Of a DNA stretch of 64,000 nt, positions 27,201 through 36,451 are shown in pieces. Every line of letters begins with the position of its first letter. Positions within the stretch are counted from its first letter, which is position 1. Source of the stretch: Phycisphaerales bacterium (GTDB taxonomy: Bacteria; Planctomycetota; Phycisphaerae; UBA1845; UTPLA1); assembly GCA_022360095.1 (NCBI GenBank), contig JAKSDK010001896.1, forward strand, positions 97,545 to 161,544, written 5' to 3'. Both the position numbers and the translations under genes were made by a program. The notes under the pieces were generated by a model, which worked only from the letters and a program-made list of their open reading frames with translations, was not told the origin of the DNA and did not search any database.

Positions 27201-30200
27201 CGGCAACAACCTCACGGCCACGACCTGTAACCCCGGCACGAACTACGACACGAAGATCAGTGTCTATTGTTCAAGCTGCGACAACCTCACTTGTGTTGAC
27301 GGAAACGACGATCAGGCGGGTGCTACGGACCCGGCCTGTGTCGTGCCTGAAACCGGCAGCACCGCAAACCGAGCCTCCACGATCACGTGGTGCTCGCAGT
27401 CGGGTGCCGAATACCTGATTCTGGTCCATGGTTTCGACGGCCCCGCTCCGACGGGTGACTTCGAAATGACCATCACCGATGAAGGCACTTCCTGTAAGGC
27501 CGACGTCGGTTGTCTGCCGGTGGGTGCCTGTTGTCGGGCGACCGGCGGTTGCGTCATCGACACGGAAATCGGTTGTACCTCTGCCGGCGGTGAATACCTC
27601 GGCAACGGGACCAACTGCGAGGCCGTCGGTGGCGTCGCGACCGTGCTTGACTCCGGTCCGCTAAACGTGGCGATGGGTGACCTGGATGACGATCCTCTCG
27701 GTCCTTTCCTCGTGACCGACACGATCACCGTGCCGGACGTCGGCAATGTCGGTGATGTGAACATTGGTGTCGTCATGACTCACACCTTCGTCGGTGACCT
27801 CAAGATCTCGATCGAGCACCTTGGTACGACCGTTGTCCTGATCGAACAGCCGGGCGATCCCACCGATCAAACCGGTCCGTTCACGGACTTCGGCTGTGGT
27901 GAGGATGACTATGACGTCGTGCTCGACGATGAAGGAGCAGGCGGGACCATCGAGGATCTCTGCCAGGTCGGAATGACTTCACCGCCGAATTACACGCCCA
28001 ACGGTTCGTTGAGCGACTTCGACGGAATGCCGACGGCGGGCGACTGGACGATTACGGTGGAAGACGTCGAAGGCGTCGGCACCGACGTCGGAACGTTCGT
28101 CAGCTGGTCCATCGAGATTTCCGAGCCGGGCGAGGCTCCGTGTCCCGCGGGCGGTGCCTGCTGCTTGCCGAATGGCGATTGTGTCATTGACACCCAGGCG
28201 AACTGTAACGCCAACGGTGGCGAATACCTCGGTGACGACAGCCCGTGCGAGCTGTCCGGTGGAAGCGCGACGGTGCTCGATTCCGGCGCGTTGGATCTGC
28301 CGCTGGGTGACTCGGACAACATCCCGCCGGACAGTGGCATGCCTGTTCTCACGAACACGATCACGTCGCCGGATCTCGGTCCTGTGGGTGATGTGAACGT
28401 GGGTGTTGAGCTTCTGCACACGTTCGTGGGTGACGTGATCATCAGCATCGAGCACCTTGGTACGAGTGTGGATCTCGTCGTGCATCCGGGTGATGCGGCT
28501 GACCTGCCGGGTTCGCCTTTCGGTTGCGGCGAAGATAACTACGACATCGTTCTGGATGATCAGGGCGCTGGTGGAGCGATTGAGGACTTGTGCCAGGTCG
28601 GCATGACCTCACCGCCGAACTTTGTGCCGAACAATCCTCTGAGCGTGTTCAACGGAATGCCTTCAGCGGGTGATTGGACCATCACCGTGACGGATGATGA
28701 GCCTGCCGGCGGCGATGTCGGAACGTTCGTGAGCTGGTCGCTCGAAATCTCGCAGCCGGGTGAGAGCCCGTGCGAGCCTGTGATTCCGTGCGAGGTGACC
28801 AACTGCCCGCCGGGTTCGATTCCGATCGTCGATGATCAGGGTACGTTCTCCGGCTGGTGCGTGTCGTCGTCCGCGCCGGGTAACAATGTTTCCATCGTGG
28901 TCGACCTGGTCGATCTCGACAACAGCGTGGCCGTGATTGAGATCAGCAAGGAATTCGTGGATGGACCGTCGTTTGGCGTCCTGCCTCCGGTCCTGCTCGA
29001 CTTCAATCAGGTTTGTAGCGACGGTGACACCGTCAGCATGATCGTTATCGCTGATGAGGTTATTAACAACTTCACCGGTGAAGACTGGACCGACTTCAAG
29101 TTCATCGTGCTTGACGACATCTGTGCATGGTTTGTCGTGGATCAGTCGGGCGGCTTCGACGTATCGCCGTTTGGCCAGAAGACGTTCAGCGACTTTATCG
29201 ATGCACCGACCAACAATCGGTCACAGTTGCTCACGGCAGACTTTGGCCTTATTCCGAACGGCGGAACCTGGTTCCCGGGTGCCGGCGCCGGCGATCTGAA
29301 GATCGGCGTCAACCTGGATGATACGGATCCGCTTTCGTTCACCCTCAAGGAACAGCCGTCGTTCGGTAATCTCATCGGTGGTTGCTGGCTCTGTGATGGC
29401 ACTTGCGAGATCCTCTCGCAGGGCGATTGCGATGCAGCCGGTGGCTTCTACCTCGGCGACTTCGAGGAATGCCCGCCGGACGGCTGTGCCCGGTACGTGA
29501 TGGATAACCATCCGGACGGCAACCAGGCTCCGCCGCTCTACGGCCTGCGACTTGACGGCCTGGACGGCAACGGCGTGGTGACCTTCAGTCTCGCCGAAGC
29601 GGACGGTGCGTTGATGATGATGGATATCTGCAACGACGGAACGATCCACATCTTCGGTGACGCCGTTGGTGTCAGTGGTGTCGGCGGCACATGGGCCGTG
29701 GACTTCACGTACACGACGCCGTATGGCTTGGCCCCGTCACCTGACGAAGCTGGCTACCCCGATATCCAGGTCACGGAATGTCCGATTACTGGTTCGGGTA
29801 CGATCACCAGTCCGTTGAACGAAGTCTTCGCGCTGGAAGGCTACTGCGGATCACATCCGTTCGCGTTCCAGTTTGGTGATGAAGACGGCTCGGGTCACCG
29901 TGGCTTTGACGGTCTCTCCGGTTGGGGATGGCTGAATCACAGCGGTGAGCCGCACGTCAATTCGAGTGACTGGATCTTCACGGCTGTTCTGAAGCATCCG
30001 CCGGAATTGTGTCCGACGGGCGCTTGCTGCTTCGCCGATGCGAACTTCACCTGTGCCGTGACCGGCGAGGCCGAATGTGATGCCCTCGGTGGTACGTATC
30101 AGGGTGATGGCGCGGGATGTGATCCGAATCCGTGCATCCCGACCGGTGCCTGCTGCTTCAGTGATGGCAGCTGCTCGGTTGAGAGTGAAGCGGACTGCAA

Positions 30201-32643
30201 CACCGCGGGTGGTGCATACCAGGGCAACGACACGTCCTGTGATCCCAACCCGTGCCCGCAGCCCGGTGACGTGTGTGCCGATCCCATCACGGCCGTGAAC
30301 GGCGTGAACATGGGGAACAACAGCGATTCGGAGATGGATGATCCTGATCCGTCCTGTACGGGCTCGGGCTCAGACGATATCTGGTGGGTCTACACGGCCA
30401 CCGATACCGGCTCGCTCTTGATCGATACGTGCGGCACGTTCCTCGATGTTGACGGCGTCGATACGATCCTGGCGGTCTATGACGCTTGCGGCGGCAACGA
30501 GCTTGATTGCGACGATGACTGCAGGTCGGCCAGCGCTGACCCGCAGGCAGCGTGTCGTGACGAAGCTCAGTCCGGTACCGCGACCCGAGACTCCTGTGTG
30601 TGTATCGATGTCACGGCCGGTGAGCAGGTCTGGATCCAGGTCCAGGGCTTCCTCGGCGATGTGGGTGCGATCACCTTGAACATCACCCCGCTCGGTTGTC
30701 CGCCTGAGACTGAGGCCTGCTGCTTCAATGACGGCAGTTGTCAGGACCTCACGGAAGACGACTGCATCGCAGCCGGTGGTAACGCTCAGGGTCTTGGCAC
30801 GGATTGTGGGACGCTCGATCCGCCATGCCCGGTCGTGCCGGACAACGATACCTGTGCGACGGCGACCGAGGTCTTCAATGGTACGAACATGAGCAGCAAC
30901 TTCGGTTCGGCCAATGATGATCCCGACCCGTCCTGTACGTCCGCCGGTGAGAATGACGTCTGGTTCTTCTACACCGCGACGGATACCGGTGGGTTGCTGA
31001 TCGACACCTGTGGTACTGCCCTCGGTGCCGACTCGGTCGATACGATCATGGCCGCGTACGCCTCGTGCGGTGGCGAAGAGCTCGACTGTGACGACGACTG
31101 CACGTCTGCTGGCGATGATCCGCCGGCGGTCTGCTTGGATGAAGATCAGGATCCGGGCTTCCTCACGACGCTCGACTCCTGTCTGTGCATCGATGTCACG
31201 GCCGGCGAGACGGTCTGGATCCAGGTCCAGAGCTTCAGCGGTGACGGCGGCGCCATCACCCTGAACATCACGCCGCTCGGCTGCGTGGCTCCGGTCGCAC
31301 CGCTCAATGACGTCTGCACCACGTGCACCGTGATCGGTGACGGCGACCTGCCGTTCAGCGACGCGCTATCGACGGTGTTGGCAGACGGCAGTGCACCGGA
31401 AGGCGACTGCAACAGCTCGTTCGCCACTGAAATGGCGAAGGATATCTGGTACTGCTACACGCCATCGGCGGACTGCACCGTGACCATGACCTCGACCTAC
31501 AGTTACGACGGTCTCACGGCAATCTACTCCGGTCCTGATTGTGACAACCTGACCGAGCTCGATTGTCTGGACACGGCACTGGATACGACGTCGTTCGCGG
31601 CCACCGCGGGCACGACGTACTGGTTCCAGGTCGGTGACTGGGGTTCCGATTCCGGTGTCGGTGGAGCGACCACCTTCGAACTGGATTGTGGTGCTCCGTC
31701 AGCTCAGTCGTCGCCGGATACGGCAAGGCCTGAGATCGACCTGCGACCTGGCCTCTCGCCGAACCTGGTCTTCGCGACCTCCAACGGCGTGGTGCCTCTG
31801 GCCATCATGGGAGGTGAGAACTTCATTACGGAGAACGTGGACATCTCCACGATCCAGCTCTCGCGAGTGGACGGTCAGGGCAGGCCTGTGACGGCGTACG
31901 CCGGCACGGCAGGTCCGCAGTCCTATCTGACCTTCGGTCAGTCGGGTTACCAGGATCTGATGGTGTACTTCGCCACCAGAGACTTGGTGGACGCCCTGAA
32001 GCTCGAAGGGCTTCCGGTCGGTACGACGATCGACGTTGTTGTCACGGGTGACCGAGTCCTGAACCCGCCGGGTCAGACGATTCACATCCCGTTCAAGGCC
32101 GTCGATACGATCGAGATCGCGTTCGTGCCCGACAAGACGCATCGGTTCATCAACATCACGTCGAATCAGACCGGCGAGGTCTGGGTCGATAGTGATACGA
32201 TCGATGCACACGGTGATACCGGTGGTTTCGTGGACTTCCTGCGATGCTTCACCCATGAGACCGATATCGTGAGGTTGACCGCGCCTGAGCCGCCTTCCAG
32301 CGGACCGGCGACCTTCTTGGGCACTGGCTTGAATCCGGCTGGCACTCAGAATCAGGTTCAGCTTCCGTTCAACTCGGTACGATGGGTCGTCAACGGCGTG
32401 CAGCAGCCTGCAGGCCAGCGGACGATCGAGGTATCGCTGAATGACGGCGGCGGAATGGTTGAACTTGAAGTTCAGTACTTCCATTCTTCGCAGCCGCAGG
32501 AACCGCCTGCTCAGCCGGGATCGAATGGCAAGTTGCCGTTGACCCCGTCAACGAGCACCGGTTCGATCGGTGCGGCTTCCAGTGCGACGGTGGCTCCGAT
32601 GCAGGAACTGCCATCGCAGGCGGGAGCGGTGCTCGAAGAATAA
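24262..32643 (+). CDS. 2793-residue modular Cys-rich secreted protein
   Basis: ATG 24262 (a second ATG follows at once) is preceded by AAAAGGGG. After the signal peptide (cleavage near ADA, about 33) come a carboxypeptidase-regulatory-like domain (about 38-130) and several PPC-like beta modules (for example at 174, 317, 534, 929, about 2003 and 2193). There are two TPGCDD...DPFCCD...WD Cys modules (about 469 and 705), GACC-type short Cys repeats scattered throughout, and two proprotein-convertase P-like domains (about 1125-1290 and 1334-1503). Residues about 1530-1700 are homologous to the PEP-CTERM protein encoded next. A C-terminal domain starts near 2492 (EIDLRPGLSPNLVF). No enzymatic motif, dockerin or PEP-CTERM is seen. 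Likely an extracellular structural or adhesive protein stabilised by disulfides. Confidence 0.93.
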   Translation: MMKNGSANRRKFYWCMCTLVCASVLGMVIATTADARPEEAGNVACFCSIQDVDGNVVSDAIVSYRGSKGETFRAIPKADGSCYFKDVSGKVAFDIETSVKGFTSLTVHADLPAGDPGNTLSIRFNQDGTVSVDTTPLPDFARTSPASERFSGVSSAPPSGKGPTPVGPACAAGGTGDECTDPLVATDGSQLGSTLDNTGGADDSSCSLGDTVDEWWCYTATCDGTATASTCNAGTDALFDTSLTVYSACPTMQGEFELACSDDDPSCGVATQSTAMWPVATGVTYFIRVAGFSGGQGDYELTLSCQAGPGGACPGAGDGDECTAPIVVGDGTVAGDLGDNTGSTGDDSSCAAGDGDTIDEWYCYTAPCDGVVTITTCSAATIFDTVLSVFDACGGMEIACNDDTAGVNVDCELGGVNRKSTVQFAGTAGMTYFARVSVFGDDFMGFGGTGTTYEISFDCNDAGNPACTATAGDCCAGNGTPGCDDVDCCNTICLCDPFCCDTEWDDLCAGQGNMGNGCGAQVLCPACAPEPPPNDNCADAEVIACNGSATVDNTGATSEVGDPDYSCIFMGPGPGTGSVWYQFVATDTEAEITTENSTGAGDTVIAVYSVDPLDPCNTLVEICCNDDISGTNLLSKVCCTGLTIGNTYYIQVASFNLAGTGEITLNVNCPCPVGCVLPCPPGGTTEPEPCGDSVNDGCNGTPVVASDCCVANGTPGCDDLDCETIVCGLDPFCCDTSWDGTCAGIAADNCAALCGDISFPTTPIACGETVCGTSWADGGTRDTDWYLLTLTEQSIVTWTLSAQFPGFIAILTDNCPVTAADILVQGNTPDDCSENAVVSLCLEAGSYHLFVGIGDAGGAIFEGFPCDSNFNDYVATVTCEPCTIPTGACCQPASVCVPDLTEDACFAAGGLQWSEGVACAPGLCESPANDLCDDAIPVGALPATVMGNTELASVDTNAPSPCGAFTDVEVGGVWYSVTGNGNNLTATTCNPGTNYDTKISVYCSSCDNLTCVDGNDDQAGATDPACVVPETGSTANRASTITWCSQSGAEYLILVHGFDGPAPTGDFEMTITDEGTSCKADVGCLPVGACCRATGGCVIDTEIGCTSAGGEYLGNGTNCEAVGGVATVLDSGPLNVAMGDLDDDPLGPFLVTDTITVPDVGNVGDVNIGVVMTHTFVGDLKISIEHLGTTVVLIEQPGDPTDQTGPFTDFGCGEDDYDVVLDDEGAGGTIEDLCQVGMTSPPNYTPNGSLSDFDGMPTAGDWTITVEDVEGVGTDVGTFVSWSIEISEPGEAPCPAGGACCLPNGDCVIDTQANCNANGGEYLGDDSPCELSGGSATVLDSGALDLPLGDSDNIPPDSGMPVLTNTITSPDLGPVGDVNVGVELLHTFVGDVIISIEHLGTSVDLVVHPGDAADLPGSPFGCGEDNYDIVLDDQGAGGAIEDLCQVGMTSPPNFVPNNPLSVFNGMPSAGDWTITVTDDEPAGGDVGTFVSWSLEISQPGESPCEPVIPCEVTNCPPGSIPIVDDQGTFSGWCVSSSAPGNNVSIVVDLVDLDNSVAVIEISKEFVDGPSFGVLPPVLLDFNQVCSDGDTVSMIVIADEVINNFTGEDWTDFKFIVLDDICAWFVVDQSGGFDVSPFGQKTFSDFIDAPTNNRSQLLTADFGLIPNGGTWFPGAGAGDLKIGVNLDDTDPLSFTLKEQPSFGNLIGGCWLCDGTCEILSQGDCDAAGGFYLGDFEECPPDGCARYVMDNHPDGNQAPPLYGLRLDGLDGNGVVTFSLAEADGALMMMDICNDGTIHIFGDAVGVSGVGGTWAVDFTYTTPYGLAPSPDEAGYPDIQVTECPITGSGTITSPLNEVFALEGYCGSHPFAFQFGDEDGSGHRGFDGLSGWGWLNHSGEPHVNSSDWIFTAVLKHPPELCPTGACCFADANFTCAVTGEAECDALGGTYQGDGAGCDPNPCIPTGACCFSDGSCSVESEADCNTAGGAYQGNDTSCDPNPCPQPGDVCADPITAVNGVNMGNNSDSEMDDPDPSCTGSGSDDIWWVYTATDTGSLLIDTCGTFLDVDGVDTILAVYDACGGNELDCDDDCRSASADPQAACRDEAQSGTATRDSCVCIDVTAGEQVWIQVQGFLGDVGAITLNITPLGCPPETEACCFNDGSCQDLTEDDCIAAGGNAQGLGTDCGTLDPPCPVVPDNDTCATATEVFNGTNMSSNFGSANDDPDPSCTSAGENDVWFFYTATDTGGLLIDTCGTALGADSVDTIMAAYASCGGEELDCDDDCTSAGDDPPAVCLDEDQDPGFLTTLDSCLCIDVTAGETVWIQVQSFSGDGGAITLNITPLGCVAPVAPLNDVCTTCTVIGDGDLPFSDALSTVLADGSAPEGDCNSSFATEMAKDIWYCYTPSADCTVTMTSTYSYDGLTAIYSGPDCDNLTELDCLDTALDTTSFAATAGTTYWFQVGDWGSDSGVGGATTFELDCGAPSAQSSPDTARPEIDLRPGLSPNLVFATSNGVVPLAIMGGENFITENVDISTIQLSRVDGQGRPVTAYAGTAGPQSYLTFGQSGYQDLMVYFATRDLVDALKLEGLPVGTTIDVVVTGDRVLNPPGQTIHIPFKAVDTIEIAFVPDKTHRFINITSNQTGEVWVDSDTIDAHGDTGGFVDFLRCFTHETDIVRLTAPEPPSSGPATFLGTGLNPAGTQNQVQLPFNSVRWVVNGVQQPAGQRTIEVSLNDGGGMVELEVQYFHSSQPQEPPAQPGSNGKLPLTPSTSTGSIGAASSATVAPMQELPSQAGAVLEE
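27520..28790 (+). repeat. Intragenic tandem duplication: GACC repeat plus P-domain, two copies
   Basis: Two consecutive units of about 620-650 bp inside the giant gene (about 27520-28140 and 28141-28790) encode the same architecture in near-identical order: a GACC-type Cys repeat, GGEYLG, ATVLDSG, then a P-like domain ending GTFVSWS(I/L)EIS. They share the run CQVGMTSPPN and GDWTITV. This indicates a duplication by unequal exchange followed by divergence. Confidence 0.8.
30271..31290 (+). repeat. Intragenic tandem duplication: PPC-like module plus GACC repeat
   Basis: Two PPC-like modules (about 30271-30699 and 30838-31284) share long identical runs at protein level, such as DDPDPSCT, YTATDTG, LLIDTCGT, CIDVTAGE and ITLNITPLGC, and are separated by one Cys repeat (ETEACCFNDGSC). 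This is a more recent duplication than the other PPC-like modules in the same protein. Confidence 0.8.
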
Positions 32644-32657
32644 GAACATTGGGATTA

Positions 32658-32696
32658 GGCCCGGGGCCCCAATCGGGGGCCCCGGGTCCTTTTTTC
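32658..32696 (+). terminator. Rho-independent terminator of the 2793-residue gene
   Basis: A 13-bp GC stem (ggcccggggcccc / ggggccccgggtcc, one GU pair) with loop aatcg is followed by six T, starting 15 bp after the stop. It is among the strongest terminators in the window and separates this gene from the PEP-CTERM gene. Confidence 0.92.
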
Positions 32697-32907
32697 TTTA
32701 AAGACAACGAGTTAGGGTTATCGGACTAAAAGAATGATTTATATTCGACAAGAGCTAGCCCTTGACTTGGAAGAAGCGAATGATTAATATGGGCTCAACA
32801 GCTGGAAAGGACGCGGTTTATTTACGCAGAAGCTACCAGTTGTTGGATCGCAGGAAGGGAAAAAGGGAGCACCTTCGGAAGGTGGAAGAAGCTAGAGGAG
32901 AAGGAAG

Positions 32908-33576
32908 ATGATTAATCGCAGAAGCAAATTACTGGTCACCGCCTTTTGTGGCGTGGCCCTTCTGCTTTCGACAGCATCGGCGCGGGCTGGCTTAATTACA
33001 CAGCCCCTGGCCGGTGGTTGGGAAGTCACGTATGAAGACGGGAACAACACAGATTTCCAAGTAGATCTGGACGGGAACGGCTTCATCGTCATTCAAATCT
33101 TCAAAGACTTCCTTTCGTTCGACCCGATTGACATTACTTTCACTCAAACGGGTTCGGATGCAGCCACGGATGCACAGATCGTCATTAATGATGAGAGCGC
33201 GACGAATCAAACCGGAATCGACTGGACCGATTACCATTGGGCGATCCTGGGCGATGACGCTGAGTTTGACGTCAACCTCACGGAAAACGGTGGCCCCCAG
33301 AATGGCTTCCAGCCTTGGGGAGTTCTTCCGTTTACCAACCTGATGGTGATGGAGACTGAAGTTTGGGCCGATGGCGGAGTTGTCTTTAACAACTCCTCGT
33401 TCCAGCCTGGAACCCCGATTGCCGGTGGCGGCGATATGGTCATCAACGCTGACCTCAGCGGTGGTGATCCGGCTGAGTTTACCTTCCGCCAGTTTCCGAC
33501 TCCGGAGCCTGGCACGTTGGTCCTGCTGGCTTCAGGGGCGATTGGCCTGATGCACTATCGCCGGCGTCGAGTGTGA
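32908..33576 (+). CDS. PEP-CTERM sorting-domain protein
   Basis: 222 residues; ATG preceded by GGAGAAGG. N-terminal signal peptide (LLVTAFCGVALLLSTASARA), a beta-rich mature domain, and a C-terminal tripartite PEP-CTERM signal: TPEPGTLVLLASGAIGLMHYRRRR, that is PEP, a membrane stretch and a basic end. Exosortase recognises such signals and delivers the protein to the outer envelope or matrix; no exosortase is in this window. The mature domain (VIQIFKDF ... GIDWTDYHWAIL ... DLSGGDPAEFTFRQ) aligns with residues about 1530-1700 of the giant protein encoded upstream (VIEISKEF ... GEDWTDFKFIVL ... DDTDPLSFTLKEQ). The gene has its own upstream region after a strong terminator and is followed by its own terminator. 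Confidence 0.9.
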   Translation: MINRRSKLLVTAFCGVALLLSTASARAGLITQPLAGGWEVTYEDGNNTDFQVDLDGNGFIVIQIFKDFLSFDPIDITFTQTGSDAATDAQIVINDESATNQTGIDWTDYHWAILGDDAEFDVNLTENGGPQNGFQPWGVLPFTNLMVMETEVWADGGVVFNNSSFQPGTPIAGGGDMVINADLSGGDPAEFTFRQFPTPEPGTLVLLASGAIGLMHYRRRRV

Positions 33577-33606
33577 CGGAAGCGTTTTAAAACAGATTTC
33601 TCGAAA

Positions 33607-33640
33607 ACGGGCGATCCTGCTGGATCGCCCGTTTTTTTTA
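33607..33640 (+). terminator. Rho-independent terminator of the PEP-CTERM gene
   Basis: An 11-bp perfect stem (acgggcgatcc / ggatcgcccgt) with loop tgct, followed by eight T, begins about 30 bp after the stop codon. Confidence 0.93.
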
Positions 33641-33756
33641 TGAGAGTTCCAGGGTCGATTTGTCGTGGGGCCGGGCCAGCGAGGCTGCCGTCTCGCGGAA
33701 GATGGGCCGCTGTGAGTTTCTGCAAGACCTTTCCTCGCGCAGGCCCGATTTGCTAT

Positions 33757-35382
33757 TTAGTCCTCTTCGGGTTTCATGCCTGTCAGGTAGCTATTCGTCA
33801 AGACGACAAATCGGCCAACCGTACGATTGGGGAGGAGGAACGTCCACTGGTCGCCTCGTTCATCGTAGACCGACTTGTGTACAAGGGCATAGTCTTCTTC
33901 CCCGGAAAAAGTCAGTTCATAGTCCTGCTGCGGTTTCAGGTTGACGTTATTGAGAGGGCGGCGTGAAAGATAGGCGCTGCCCATCAGCAGCAGGCTATCG
34001 TTATGGCCTTTGGGCGTTACGCCGATCCATTTGGCGCCATCCGGCGCGTTGGACGCGTGCCATTCGGCCATGTTGATCATTTCTGCCACGCGCTTCATCG
34101 CCTTGTCTCGATAGACAGGAAGCCGACTCTGCACTCGGGTTATCCCGGCCCCTTGGCAAACGAGTATGAGCACAAGCGTCGCAGCCAATGCGAACCGTCG
34201 CCTCGGCTGCCTTATCTGATGCCACCAGGCCTTGCCGAGCCAAAGTGGATAAGCGACCAATACCGGGAGTAGTGGTGCAACCAACCGTACGCCTTCGTCC
34301 CAGGGCCAGAGGGACAACATCAACAGCGTCGCCAGAACAAAGGCATCTGTTGGTGTCCGGAATCGGAGAAAACGGCCGAGCGCGATGACGACAAAGAACC
34401 CGCCGACCACCCAAGTGCTCGGGGTATCGAGGGGCGAGCGAAAGAGTCGCCAAGCCACATCCTTCTGCAGTACCGCTTCTTTGATGGATTGGAGCCGCAT
34501 CGGTCCGAAAGTGATGAACCTTTGAAATTGGAGCGCCCAGCCCGTTGCCTCGGTGTTTTCGATGCCCCGTGCGGTCACCCAGATGCTGGCATAGTTGTGG
34601 CCTGCCGGATACGCGCTTTGACGCAGGTTCCAGGCCAAGATGGGCCCAAGCGTACACAATGCGAAGAGCGCAGCCCATTGCGCCCTTTGGCCGAGCGCTT
34701 GCTTTCGATGACGGAGTAGACAGTAGCCCATGAGCGGCAACATCACGATGCCCATAGACCGGATCATCAGGGTGATTGTTGTAAGTAAGCCTCCCAAAAC
34801 GACTTCAGATCGACGGCAGACCGGCCTTTGCCACCAGGTGTGCATGAGAACCAAGTTTGCGGACAGGGCGGCGATAAAAACAGATTCCGATAAAGGCGTG
34901 GTTGTCAGCATCAGCAAAACGGGATTTGAGGCGACCAGCAGCCCGGCGACCCAGCCGAGCCCATCGCCAAGTTCGCGACGGTGGAGCAAGTAGGTCATCA
35001 CCGCCGTCATCATCCAACAGACCAGGAACAAGATCCGGAGGCCCAACAAGGGAAGATCGCCCAACAAAAGCAGTGGGGCAATGATCACCGGATAGGCGGG
35101 CGGCGGCACGAGGCGTTCCTGAGGAAGATGCCCGTTTTCAGCGAGAGTTCGCGCGATGGTCAAGTAGGTGATGCCGTCTGGTGAAAAGGAACACCAGTCT
35201 CCCAGGCCGCGATAGGACAAAGCCACCGTCACCAGAATCAAGCCGACGGATCCGAAAAGGACCGGTCGGCGACCAAGTGGCGTCCATCGTTGCGCACCGT
35301 CGGCGTAATCTGCGTCGAGCACGGCAATTGCATTTCCATCATTCTTTTTGGATTGGCGTTGCATCAGTGTTGGGAGCCGCAT
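33757..35382 (-). CDS. Polytopic GT39/ArnT-like glycosyltransferase
   Basis: 541 residues with about ten membrane segments starting near residue 40. The first extracytoplasmic loop contains SFSPDGITYLTIARTLAENG, matching the acidic D-x-x-x-Y region of GT-C fold glycosyltransferases that use polyprenyl-phosphate sugars (dolichyl-phosphate-mannose mannosyltransferase/ArnT type). A later loop has MIRSMGIVMLPL and a soluble C-terminal part (about 430-541). It would transfer a sugar from a lipid donor to a protein, lipid or polysaccharide on the outer face. Directly divergent to it is a GT2 polyprenyl-phosphate glycosyltransferase that could supply the donor. Acceptor unknown. Confidence 0.82.
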   Translation of the reverse strand: MRLPTLMQRQSKKNDGNAIAVLDADYADGAQRWTPLGRRPVLFGSVGLILVTVALSYRGLGDWCSFSPDGITYLTIARTLAENGHLPQERLVPPPAYPVIIAPLLLLGDLPLLGLRILFLVCWMMTAVMTYLLHRRELGDGLGWVAGLLVASNPVLLMLTTTPLSESVFIAALSANLVLMHTWWQRPVCRRSEVVLGGLLTTITLMIRSMGIVMLPLMGYCLLRHRKQALGQRAQWAALFALCTLGPILAWNLRQSAYPAGHNYASIWVTARGIENTEATGWALQFQRFITFGPMRLQSIKEAVLQKDVAWRLFRSPLDTPSTWVVGGFFVVIALGRFLRFRTPTDAFVLATLLMLSLWPWDEGVRLVAPLLPVLVAYPLWLGKAWWHQIRQPRRRFALAATLVLILVCQGAGITRVQSRLPVYRDKAMKRVAEMINMAEWHASNAPDGAKWIGVTPKGHNDSLLLMGSAYLSRRPLNNVNLKPQQDYELTFSGEEDYALVHKSVYDERGDQWTFLLPNRTVGRFVVLTNSYLTGMKPEED

Positions 35383-35543
35383 GAATAGCGGTCTTGGACT
35401 TGAGGCGAATGGGGTCGAAAACTCATTGTCCCAGGACGCTTGATTTCTGCTGAATTCATCGACGGATGAGTCGATATCCTGAAATGAGGCGAAGTTCGCT
35501 CAATCGGGCGGGGCCTTGATACATCACTGGCTGGAGTAGGCGT

Positions 35544-36305
35544 ATGTCGGACTGCGAAACCGTTGGTCTTTCGATATTGATTCCGGTTTATAACGAGCGA
35601 AAAACCGTGCGGCTTGTGTTGGAGAGGGTGCGGGCCGTTGATTTCAAGGTGAGCACGGAGATCATCGTCGTGGACGACGGTTCTTCGGACGGTACCACGC
35701 AACTTCTGCAGTCATTGCCCGCTTGGGACAACGTCTCCGTGTTTCACCACGAGGTTAATCAAGGCAAGGGCAGTGCCATTCAGACTGCTTTGCAACACGC
35801 CAACGGACGCATCGTCGTCATTCAGGATGCGGACGAAGAGCTTTTTCCCGAGGACCTGTTGCCCATGTTCGAGGTGGTGGCTCGCGGCGAGTCGGCGGTC
35901 TGCTTTGGTTCCCGTTTCGCTCGAGATGTCGGGCGATTGCGTTGGCGGCCGGTCTATTGGGCCAATCGTTTTTTGAACGGGGTTTGTAACCTTCTGAACG
36001 GTCTGCGCCTGACGGATATGAATACCTGCTACAAGATGATGCGGGCCGACGTGGCGCGTCGGTTGAATCTAACGAGTCGCGGGTTTGCGATGGAACCGGA
36101 GATCACAACCAAGTTGGCTCGCATGAACATCCGAGTTGTTGAGCGTCCCATTCGCTACCGTCCTCGCAGCAAGGCGGAGGGCAAGAAAATCCGTCCGATG
36201 GATTTTTTCAGGTATTTGATCGCGATGGTTCGCTTTCGTTTCGCCTGGCGAAAAGATCGGGTGCCTGCGGTCTCGTCGCGTCCTGCTGAAACGGCCATCC
36301 GGTAG
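35544..36305 (+). CDS. GT2 family polyprenyl-phosphate glycosyltransferase (DPM1-like)
   Basis: 253 residues, no membrane segment. GT2 hallmarks: LSILIPVYNERKTVRLVLER at the N-terminus, IIVVDDGSSDGTTQLL (nucleotide-sugar site), VNQGKGSAIQTAL, VIQDADEELFPEDL with the metal-binding DxD-type acidic pair, and TDMNTCYKMMR followed by FAMEPEITTKLARM. This matches dolichol-phosphate mannose synthase-like enzymes that make polyprenyl-phosphate-linked hexose on the cytoplasmic side. It diverges from the GT39-like gene with 161 bp between starts, a natural donor and user pair. Confidence 0.9.
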   Translation: MSDCETVGLSILIPVYNERKTVRLVLERVRAVDFKVSTEIIVVDDGSSDGTTQLLQSLPAWDNVSVFHHEVNQGKGSAIQTALQHANGRIVVIQDADEELFPEDLLPMFEVVARGESAVCFGSRFARDVGRLRWRPVYWANRFLNGVCNLLNGLRLTDMNTCYKMMRADVARRLNLTSRGFAMEPEITTKLARMNIRVVERPIRYRPRSKAEGKKIRPMDFFRYLIAMVRFRFAWRKDRVPAVSSRPAETAIR

Positions 36306-36451
36306 TCCATCCGGCGTGATGTTTTCGATCCCTGTACGTTTAATCAAACGTCAAGGGGTGTCTTGACCTGTCTTACGAGAAGTAGCACGATGTCGTCTAT
36401 GTCCGCTGTGGGCATGCAAGATGGTTCTTACAGATCCGGTAGTGATTTTCC

